Shown here: in pieces, positions 1-4,647 of the stretch
Layout: every line of letters begins with the position of its first letter
Numbering within the stretch: position 1 is the stretch's first letter
Assembly: GCA_007133745.1 (NCBI GenBank)
Contig: SLMC01000390.1
Span: 1 to 8,439 of the forward strand
Direction of reading: 5' to 3'
Source: Kiritimatiellia bacterium
GTDB lineage: Bacteria; Verrucomicrobiota; Kiritimatiellia; UBA8416; SLMC01
Length of the DNA: 8,439 nt
Notes under the pieces: model-generated
The model's database searches: none
Told to the model about the DNA's origin: nothing
Seen by the model: only the letters and a program-made list of their open reading frames with translations
Translations under genes and position numbers: made by a program

Positions 1-52
1 ACGTCCCCGTCGGCAATAAATGTAGGAATGCCGACGGGGACGTCGGCGTTCC
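1..52. repeat. Nested, mutually exclusive inverted repeats at window edge
   Basis: Bases 1-15 (ACGTCCCCGTCGGCA) are perfectly complementary to 29-43, with a 13-nt loop. The right arm also takes part in a second palindrome: 25-36 (GGAATGCCGACG) pairs with 41-52 with one mismatch that would be a G-U wobble in RNA. The two hairpins share bases, so only one can form at a time. No T-run follows, so this is not an obvious intrinsic terminator. It may continue to the left of the window. Confidence 0.6.
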
Positions 53-166
53 CGGGGATGACGCTCCCTGTGTCTTTTCACATCCGCCGGAGACTCTCAC
101 GTGCCAAACAAGACCACAAGCAACCGGGTAAATTCTTTGAGGAGGGCTTCGCTCGCAAACCAAGTG

Positions 167-224
167 TGTGGGTTTGGGAGTATGTGAGTTTTCACCCACA
201 AACCCACACACCCACGCACCCGCA
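167..224. repeat. Head-to-head array of degenerate octamers
   Basis: Four octamers run on the plus strand (CACCCACA 193-200, AACCCACA 201-208, CACCCACG 209-216, CACCCGCA 217-224). Three run on the minus strand (AACCCACA from 174-167, TACTCCCA from 182-175, AACTCACA from 190-183). The switch point is only 2 bp (191-192). The arms include a perfect 13-bp inverted repeat, GTGTGTGGGTTTG at 164-176 with its complement at 199-211. Weaker copies flank both sides (159-166, 225-232). A transcript through it could fold into a long imperfect hairpin. Confidence 0.75.
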
Positions 225-311
225 AACAATCACGCCTCCAATTTCTTGTTTTTCATGGCAGAGGCGGCAGGATAAGGCCGTAAGGGACACACGGAAAGCG
301 GCCGGAAGCTA

Positions 312-340
312 TTGACCGGCCTTCCTGGTTCTGATATGGT
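312..340 (+). promoter_or_regulatory. Predicted sigma70-type promoter for the STN-domain gene
   Basis: A -35 box TTGACC (312-317) is followed after exactly 17 bp by TATGGT (335-340), preceded by TGA so that it reads as an extended -10. Transcription would begin near 347, leaving a leader of about 57 nt before the start codon at 404. The assignment is by consensus matching only. Confidence 0.45.
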
Positions 341-355
341 TTCGTCTCATTCTAT

Positions 356-370
356 CAAGGTTAAACCTTG
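356..370. promoter_or_regulatory. 15-bp palindrome, possible operator
   Basis: CAAGGTT-A-AACCTTG is a perfect inverted repeat of 7-bp arms around one central base. It lies just downstream of the predicted transcription start and 34 bp before the start codon at 404, where a dimeric repressor would block the promoter. No regulator gene is visible in the window, so the operator role is inferred from position and symmetry. Confidence 0.4.
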
Positions 371-403
371 CGCAAACGGGCGAAAGCCGAAAGGAGATCA
401 GTC

Positions 404-895
404 ATGATCAGAGCGCTGGCGGCGGCGACGGGATTGGCATTGGCGGCGGGACTGGTTCATGCCAACGTGTTCTATCTGAAAGACGGGGAGACCGGCAAGA
501 CGCACGGTCCCTTTCAGATGCGCAACGGCGCGCCGGTGGCGCTGGGCGAGAAGACGTACGCGGTTGTGGTTCCGGCGGCTGAACGGACCCCGTCCATTCA
601 GCAACGGCTGACGCGAACGGTGATTCCTCAACTGGATTTCCGCACTGCCGCCGTCTCCGATATTGTCGAGTATTTGCGCAAAGCCGCCGTCGAGCACAGT
701 CCTTATCGCGAGGATCGGCACAAGAGCGTGAACATTATTCTGAACCTGCCGCCCGACGCGATTCGGCGCCTGCCGCCCATCACGCTTTCGGCCCGCGATC
801 TTACCTTGATGGACGCCATCAAGGCCGTATGCGGCGCGGCCAATCTTCAGTACGTTATCGAGCCCCGTTGGGTTACGATCAAGGCGAAGCCATGA
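404..895 (+). CDS. Secreted small protein with STN (secretin/TonB short N-terminal)-like domain
   Basis: The product has 163 residues. I chose the ATG at 404 because AAGGAG lies 7 bp upstream (391-396) and translation then begins directly with a signal peptide; the frame is open a little further upstream but has no matching site. Residues 1-20 are a typical signal peptide (positive N-terminus, Ala/Leu core, likely cleavage after Val-His-Ala20). Residues 22-37 contain a YLKDG...HGPF motif. Residues about 74-161 look like an STN domain: 'IPQLDF' strand, helix 'VSDIVEYLRKA', strand 'VNIILNLP', strand 'ITLSARDLTLMDAIKAVCG', final 'LQYVIEPRWVTI'. In secretins and TonB receptors this fold is a periplasmic plug or signalling module; here it stands alone, with no pore domain. 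Free-standing versions occur, as far as I recall, in PVC bacteria. Its partner is unknown. The gene is convergent with the oxidoreductase ending at 1002. Confidence 0.75.
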   Translation: MIRALAAATGLALAAGLVHANVFYLKDGETGKTHGPFQMRNGAPVALGEKTYAVVVPAAERTPSIQQRLTRTVIPQLDFRTAAVSDIVEYLRKAAVEHSPYREDRHKSVNIILNLPPDAIRRLPPITLSARDLTLMDAIKAVCGAANLQYVIEPRWVTIKAKP

Positions 896-1062
896 AGCGC
901 TATCGCGACAAAAGCCCCGAAGAAGTCATGCGCCGGAGATTTGCGGCGACGCCTTACAGGCACAGCCGTCGGAGCGGGAATCGGAAACCGCATAGTCGGC
1001 GCTACAGCAGCCGTACGGGAATTTCAGCGCCTTTTTTCTCGTCGGACAGATACGCCGCGTAG
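892..1062 (+). CDS. Possible 56-residue ORF coupled to the STN-domain gene (doubtful)
   Basis: The ATG at 892 overlaps the stop of the preceding gene as ATGA, a common translational-coupling arrangement. The predicted product begins MKRYRDKSPEEVMRRRF and becomes Arg/Ser-rich. Against it, there is only a weak purine stretch as ribosome binding site, the last 61 bases are antisense to the end of the oxidoreductase gene, and I recognise no family. The first 16 or so residues look gene-like, so it could be a degraded remnant. Confidence 0.2.
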   Translation: MKRYRDKSPEEVMRRRFAATPYRHSRRSGNRKPHSRRYSSRTGISAPFFSSDRYAA

Positions 1063-2186
1063 ATGACCGCGATCGTGTCCAGCGCGAGTTCGAGACCGGC
1101 TTGCGGTTTTTCGCCCGAGGCGGCGCAGAGCATGAAATCCTGCATTTCGGCGATGTAGCCGACGGTGAAGTGTTCATCGGCCGCAGCGGGCGACCAGCCT
1201 TCCTTGGTGCTGGCTTTTTCGATGAGGTACACGTCCTTGAACTGGGCGCCTTTGGGGTTGTAGGTGTCCATGAGGCCGGCCGGACTGATGTGGCAGCGGG
1301 TCCGGTGGTTGTTGGCGAACACTTCCAAATAGTCGAACAGCCCTCCGAGAACAATTTCGCACGTCAGGGTGTCGCAAACCGTACCGTCCTCGAAGACGAC
1401 ATGCATCATGCCGTAGTCCTCGATGTCGTGATAGTCTGTTCGGATGAAGCCGGCATCGCGATAGTCCTCGATACGGGTCAGTTGATGGGTGCGGGCGGAG
1501 ACGGCGGCAGGGCGGATGGGCTTTCCGTTGCGTGCCAAGCCCTCGACCTGTTTCATGTAGAGCATGCCGCTAAGCGGATGGCACCCTTTGCCCATGAGCG
1601 AGCCGCCCCCGGCCAGGCGCCAGATGCCGTAGGCGCTCGATCCTGAACCGTTGTGCGATTCCTCGCCGATCATGCGCAGGATTTGCGCGCCGGTCTTTTC
1701 GATAATCTCGCGTTCCTTCTGCACGCTGGGCGCATAGACGTAGTTTTCAGCATACCCGAAGAAGGCGCCGGAATCGCGGATGGTTTTGGCCAGCCGTTCC
1801 ATGCGCTTGAGCGTCTGCCGCAGCATATCCTTCTTGGGCGCCTGATCGCCGCGCCAGGCTTTGTCTGCGCCGGGCGGTCCGAAATAGCCGGTCAGCGGCT
1901 TCTCGCACAGGACGCCCTTGCCGGCGGCCACAGCCTTGAGGATGCCGTCCTCGTGCGCGTAGGGCGGGGAGACGATGTCCACCATGTCCACGGCGTCCAG
2001 CATGGCGTCGAGAGTGTCGAACGCCTTGAGTCCGTGTCGGCGGGCGAAGGCCTTCCGGCTTTTTTCGCGCAACGACGTGACTCCGACCACATCGACCTCC
2101 ACGCCATAGACGCGGCGCAGGGATTCCAGATGAAACGTGGCGGCGAATCCGGCGCCAACCAAACCGACGCGTACGCTTTTTCGCAT
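1002..2186 (-). CDS. Gfo/Idh/MocA family NAD(P)-dependent oxidoreductase (first, 394 aa)
   Basis: The length of 394 residues is normal for this family of sugar and polyol dehydrogenases, which oxidise or reduce pyranoside and inositol-type substrates in the cytoplasm using bound NAD(P). The ATG at 2186 follows AAGGAGG by about 7 bp. The N-terminal Rossmann fold shows VGLVGAGFAA (G11, G13), an acidic turn after strand 2 is not obvious, and the hallmark CEKPL motif places the catalytic Lys at 96. The C-terminal alpha/beta domain carries GGGSLMGKGCH (193-203) with the candidate catalytic His203. The common Asp of the GGGxLxDxGxH motif is replaced by Gly199. An insert with 'TGYFG' after the EKP motif and 'YAENYVYAP' at 145-153 marks a subfamily. 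Substrate cannot be told. It is downstream of the other oxidoreductase but separated by a 241-bp repeat-rich gap, so it may be transcribed separately. Confidence 0.9.
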   Translation of the reverse strand: MRKSVRVGLVGAGFAATFHLESLRRVYGVEVDVVGVTSLREKSRKAFARRHGLKAFDTLDAMLDAVDMVDIVSPPYAHEDGILKAVAAGKGVLCEKPLTGYFGPPGADKAWRGDQAPKKDMLRQTLKRMERLAKTIRDSGAFFGYAENYVYAPSVQKEREIIEKTGAQILRMIGEESHNGSGSSAYGIWRLAGGGSLMGKGCHPLSGMLYMKQVEGLARNGKPIRPAAVSARTHQLTRIEDYRDAGFIRTDYHDIEDYGMMHVVFEDGTVCDTLTCEIVLGGLFDYLEVFANNHRTRCHISPAGLMDTYNPKGAQFKDVYLIEKASTKEGWSPAAADEHFTVGYIAEMQDFMLCAASGEKPQAGLELALDTIAVIYAAYLSDEKKGAEIPVRLL

Positions 2187-2234
2187 AGTCTGCCTCCTTC
2201 AATGTTCGATGTCAGCGCCATCCCATTGGGATGC

Positions 2235-2414
2235 GGAATGTTGGAATATTGGAATGTTGGAATGTTGGAATGTTGTAAACCTTTGACACCCAGTGGACGG
2301 TGCTTTCTCTTTCTTTTGCCTTTCGCATAGTGCGTTGCAGAATTTCCGACTGAGGAAATCACCGGTTCGGTTTGCGATCATTGTTCCATCATTCCACCAT
2401 TCCATCATTCCTTG
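2235..2414. repeat. Inverted pair of octamer arrays between the two oxidoreductase genes
   Basis: Five tandem octamers lie at 2235-2274 (GGAATGTT, GGAATATT, then three GGAATGTT). Four related units in the opposite orientation lie at 2383-2414 (GTTCCATC, ATTCCACC, ATTCCATC, ATTCCTTG; on the minus strand the unit reads GGAATGAT or GGAATGGT). A 108-bp core (2275-2382) separates them and shows no gene. The GGAATG/CATTCC cores can pair across the loop with regular 2-nt mismatches, giving a long imperfect stem in any transcript running from one oxidoreductase to the other. Confidence 0.8.
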
Positions 2415-2427
2415 CGATAACAGAGGC

Positions 2428-3597
2428 TCAATGTTCGAGTCCCACCCGTTTCCAGTAGGGGGCGAGTGGCACGACACGGCCGGTATCGGCGGCCTTGTCG
2501 ATGGCGAAGCAGGTCAGCGCGGAGATCAGGCCTTCGCGCAGGCCGGCCGAGGGCGGCTTGCCCTGTGTCATGCTTTCCGCCAGTTCGGCGGCCATGATAT
2601 CGTCCCCGCCGCCGTGTCCGCCTTTCACGCCGGCATCGACGCGTTCGATTTCCGTCTTGAATCCGATACGGCGGGTTTCAATGACGCCGGTCAGGACATC
2701 GGCCCGGATCGCGCCTTCGGAACCGAGAATCATCATGCGCCGTTCGGGAATGCCGGCATTGCAGTTGGTGTGGAACGTGGCGCGTACGCCGTTTTCGTAC
2801 TCGATAATCGCCACTTGGTTGTCGAAAAGATCCTTGGCGCAGGTGAACGGGTTGATTTTCCCGGTGTTGCGCCAGGTCTGATAGGCCTTTTGGCCCTTGT
2901 CGTTTGTGCCGAGCCGCTTGATATGGCGCTTGTTGGCAGGCGTGAAGAAGTTCAGTCCGCCGAACGACGCGACGCGTTGGGCTTTGCTGCCGACCATCCA
3001 GTTGGCCAGATCGATGTCGTGACAGCATTTTTCGAGCAGATGCGTACCGGCATTCTTGCGGAAGCGCCGCCAGTCGGCCATGATATAGCCGCCGTGATTG
3101 AAGTCGAGCGTTTCATTGAATTCGAAACTGACGATGTTCCCGACAACGCCCTGTTCGAGCAGTGCGCGCAGCTTGCGGTAGTGCGGCGAATAGCGCAGCG
3201 TGAAGCCGATGTTGAACAGCTTGCCGCTTTGGCGCCAGGCCTTCTGCATGGCGACGCAGTCCGCCGTATGGATGGCGAGCGGTTTCTGGCAGAAGACATG
3301 CTTGCCCGCCTTGAAGGCGGCAAGCGTTTGGTCCTTGTGGAAACAGTTCCAGGAGGCGATCAGGATCCAGTCGATGTCGGGCGAGGCGATAAGGTCGCGG
3401 TCGCTTTTGCAGACGCGGGCGTCGGGCGCCAGTTCGCTTTTTGTTCTTTGTATGGCTTCGCGGTTGGGATCGTACAGCGCCCGCACCTTGATAAAGGGCC
3501 TATCCTGCAGCAGTTTTCGCGTGAGAATGCGGCCCATGCCGCCGCATCCGATCATGCCGATCCCGATTTCCTTTGTGCCGTTGCTTTTGCTCTTCAC
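2428..3597 (-). CDS. Gfo/Idh/MocA family NAD(P)-dependent oxidoreductase (second, 389 aa)
   Basis: The start codon is GTG at 3597, chosen because GGAGG sits 7 bp upstream and because it overlaps the stop of the preceding small gene as GTGA. Translation is therefore probably coupled. The Rossmann motif is IGMIGCGGMG (G17, G19, G22), followed by 'LYDPN' at 41-45 at the end of strand 2, where dinucleotide specificity is set. The family EKP motif is altered to CQKPL: Lys105 is kept but the usual Glu is Gln104. The C-terminal domain has 'LLEKCCHDIDLANW' at 187-200, with His193 and Asp196 as the likely catalytic pair. The stretches 'DNQVAIIEYENGVRATFHTN' and 'GSEGAIRADVLTG' are typical of sugar oxidoreductases of this fold. 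It is complete. Substrate is unknown, and its linkage to half-ferritin genes is unusual. Confidence 0.9.
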   Translation of the reverse strand: MKSKSNGTKEIGIGMIGCGGMGRILTRKLLQDRPFIKVRALYDPNREAIQRTKSELAPDARVCKSDRDLIASPDIDWILIASWNCFHKDQTLAAFKAGKHVFCQKPLAIHTADCVAMQKAWRQSGKLFNIGFTLRYSPHYRKLRALLEQGVVGNIVSFEFNETLDFNHGGYIMADWRRFRKNAGTHLLEKCCHDIDLANWMVGSKAQRVASFGGLNFFTPANKRHIKRLGTNDKGQKAYQTWRNTGKINPFTCAKDLFDNQVAIIEYENGVRATFHTNCNAGIPERRMMILGSEGAIRADVLTGVIETRRIGFKTEIERVDAGVKGGHGGGDDIMAAELAESMTQGKPPSAGLREGLISALTCFAIDKAADTGRVVPLAPYWKRVGLEH

Positions 3598-3782
3598 GCT
3601 ATTTCCTCCAGTTGTTCGATCATGGCCGCATGGGTGCTTTCATCGGCCGCCAAAATTTGAAACGTCTTGTTCAGGGCCGGATCCCGGACGAGTGTAGTCA
3701 GGCGTGCGTATTCGCCGGCCATCCGCTTTTCCAGGGCTTTAATATCTTCGAGATAGTCGTGGAAATCTTCTTTAGATATCAT
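3594..3782 (-). CDS. Two-helix ferritin/rubrerythrin-like half-domain protein (half B, 62 aa)
   Basis: This protein is only 62 residues, long enough for two helices. The first helix (about 5-31) has E18 and Y25 in the ExxxxxxY spacing. The second (about 36-60) has DEST-H, giving the ExxH diiron motif with E48 and H51. These are the ligands that one half of a rubrerythrin-type four-helix bundle contributes. The ATG at 3782 lies 11 bp inside the end of the preceding gene, in another frame, with GAGG about 9 bp upstream. The stop overlaps the GTG of the oxidoreductase, so all three genes appear coupled. A homodimer or a complex with half A would rebuild the bundle, as encapsulated ferritins do by dimerising. 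The role, such as peroxide defence or iron handling, is inferred. Confidence 0.7.
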   Translation of the reverse strand: MISKEDFHDYLEDIKALEKRMAGEYARLTTLVRDPALNKTFQILAADESTHAAMIEQLEEIA

Positions 3783-4008
3783 CTCGCGTATCCTCGCTCA
3801 CTCTAGCCAGCAGTCCTTCGCAAATGGTTTTGTGACGTTTGTTTTCGCGTGTCAGATGTTCAACCGTTTCGCGAAAGGTTCGCAAGACGTCGGATTCCAT
3901 AGGTTGACGGGATGCGACCGCCTGCATATGCCGAAGATAGGTTTGCGTGGCCGTTTCTTCCGATCGGATAGCTTCTTCAAGGGCGTCGATCAAAGCTTCG
4001 CGTTTCAT
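3772..4008 (-). CDS. Two-helix ferritin/rubrerythrin-like half-domain protein (half A, 78 aa)
   Basis: I place the start at the ATG at 4008 because AGGAAAGG lies about 5 bp upstream and the protein then begins directly with its helix; the frame stays open to 4095, but that extension has no such site. The product has 78 residues in two predicted helices. The first has E17/E18 and Y24 in the spacing ExxxxxxY typical of rubrerythrin-type domains. The second reads 'LTRENKRHKTICEGLL': H59 is present, but the Glu expected three residues earlier is Asn56, with E55 next to it. So the iron-binding motif is intact in half B and altered here. The gene overlaps half B by 11 bp in a different frame. It could be the front half of a domain split by an old frameshift or a genuine separate subunit. 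Confidence 0.65.
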   Translation of the reverse strand: MKREALIDALEEAIRSEETATQTYLRHMQAVASRQPMESDVLRTFRETVEHLTRENKRHKTICEGLLARVSEDTRDDI

Positions 4009-4163
4009 GATTCCTTTCCTGGCATTGGCTGCGGATGAAAACTGTCCCGTAAACGCCTTGTTCGGCATTCGGGCAATATCCGTATAGAGACACAATTCCG
4101 GGCGAAAGTAAAGGTGTTTTACCTGGTCCCGCGGAAAGAATGAAGGGAGACTGACTGGAATAA

Positions 4164-4231
4164 TCGTCCTCGTCCTCGATTTCCCTCTTTTTTTTCGAGG
4201 ACGAGAACGAGGACGACGACAAGGACGAGAG
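4164..4231. repeat. GAGGAC/GTCCTC inverted hexamer repeat
   Basis: The left arm 4164-4179 pairs with 4195-4210 over 16 bp with a single mismatch, around a 15-nt loop rich in T (tttccctcttttttt). The units are the hexamer GTCCTC on the left and GAGGAC on the right, and further GAGGAC and GACGAC copies continue to 4231 without a left partner. On the minus strand the structure would lie in the leader of the half-ferritin operon if the promoter near 4270 is used. The T-run is inside the loop, so it is not a standard terminator. Confidence 0.75.
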
Positions 4232-4245
4232 CCATCAAAGCGTCA

Positions 4246-4275
4246 ACCGTAAGCGCCGATTCCCGGAATTGTCAA
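4246..4275 (-). promoter_or_regulatory. Candidate minus-strand promoter with palindrome in its spacer
   Basis: A perfect -35 consensus TTGACA reads on the minus strand at 4275-4270. After 18 bp comes TACGGT (4251-4246), a weak -10 with 3 of 6 matches. The spacer contains the palindrome ATTCC-C-GGAAT (4259-4269), which could bind a regulator. It would give the half-ferritin operon a leader of about 230 nt that includes the GAGGAC hairpin. Only sequence similarity supports this. Confidence 0.3.
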
Positions 4276-4370
4276 ACTTCGGGAGACGCTCGGCAAAGCC
4301 GGGGAGGCTTACCTTGTTGAGTTATGCGCTCCTTGCCGCGCAAGGTCGCGCGGGACGGCGTCATAATGCG

Positions 4371-4548
4371 AGTTGCAGGGGGCGCATCTGCGATTTGTTG
4401 CACCGACCCGCCCGCCGACCTTGTGTCGGTGGAGGAAAACGTTGAGAAAGAGAAAGGCCACCACAACACAAACTTTCTTCACCAACCGGCATAAAGCCGG
4501 TGGGATCGTGAATGACTGCAACAAATCGCAGATGCGCCCAGTTGCCGG
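4371..4548. mobile_element. MITE-like insertion with 23-bp terminal inverted repeats and flanking duplication
   Basis: The element spans 4380-4539 (160 bp). Its ends are perfect inverted repeats of 23 bp: 4380-4402, beginning GGGCGCATCTGC, and 4517-4539. Directly outside lie AGTTGCAGG (4371-4379) and AGTTGCCGG (4540-4548), a 9-bp direct repeat with one mismatch, as expected of a target-site duplication. The interior is too short for a transposase and contains two further stems: CACCGAC 4401-4407 with GTCGGTG 4425-4431, and ACCGGC 4485-4490 with GCCGGT 4496-4501. A non-autonomous element mobilised by a transposase elsewhere fits best. I do not recognise the IS family; 9-bp duplications occur in several. 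A structured RNA gene is the alternative, but it would not explain the flanking repeat. Confidence 0.65.
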
Positions 4549-4565
4549 TCCCTTGGATTCAAAGG

Positions 4566-4594
4566 TTGCGGGGAAGGCGGTTTTAGGGTATCCT
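4566..4594 (+). promoter_or_regulatory. Candidate promoter for the TPR-barrel gene
   Basis: TTGCGG (4566-4571) and TATCCT (4589-4594) are spaced by 17 bp, about 55 bp ahead of the ATG at 4648. Each box is a partial match (3 and 4 of 6). A short stem, TGTCTT 4604-4609 with AAGACA 4621-4626, lies in the leader. It sits just right of the MITE-like insertion, so the insertion would have displaced any older upstream control sites. Confidence 0.25.
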
Positions 4595-4647
4595 TTGTTT
4601 CTTTGTCTTAAAGTAAGGCAAAGACAGGACGTAAAGGCGGGATTGCC

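Larger units (their letters stand above)
1..403. other. Non-coding region upstream of the STN-domain gene
   Basis: I see no convincing gene in this stretch. The open frame at 28-315 runs straight through the repeats and has no ribosome binding site. The region holds the nested palindromes at the left edge, a head-to-head octamer array around 159-232, a GC-rich stem (GGCCGG at 300-305 with CCGGCC at 316-321), a sigma70-like promoter and a 15-bp palindrome just ahead of the gene at 404. Confidence 0.6.
4009..4647. other. 639-bp divergent intergenic region
   Basis: No convincing gene lies between the half-ferritin operon and the TPR-barrel gene. The stretch holds, in order: the leader of the minus-strand operon, a small palindrome AGGT-GTTTT-ACCT (4112-4124), the GAGGAC hairpin, a minus-strand promoter candidate, a perfect 6-bp stem with a 3-base loop (CCTTGC 4331-4336, GCAAGG 4340-4345), the MITE-like insertion and a plus-strand promoter candidate. 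Open frames here, including a long minus-strand one, lack ribosome binding sites and run through the palindromes. Confidence 0.6.

Noticed and set aside
167..224. CRISPR array
   Set aside because: The units are 8 bp, adjacent and degenerate, with no unique spacers of constant length; some are inverted. No cas gene is in the window. The same applies to the other arrays.
296..323. Terminator formed by GGCCGG/CCGGCC
   Set aside because: The stem is short (6 bp), has no T-run after it, and overlaps the predicted -35 box. No upstream gene is seen that would need it.
1653..2330. 225-codon plus-strand frame
   Set aside because: It is the shadow of the oxidoreductase at 1002-2186 and ends by translating the octamer repeats.
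2293..3660. 455-codon open frame on the plus strand
   Set aside because: It is antisense to the oxidoreductase at 2428-3597, which has clear family motifs and a good ribosome binding site. The frame also reads through the octamer array.
4164..4210. Intrinsic terminator
   Set aside because: The stem is strong, but the T-run lies in the loop, and no T-run follows the stem on either strand.
4380..4539. Retron-type or other structured non-coding RNA
   Set aside because: The long terminal stem and inner hairpins would allow it, but no reverse transcriptase is nearby and the flanking 9-bp duplication is better explained by transposition.
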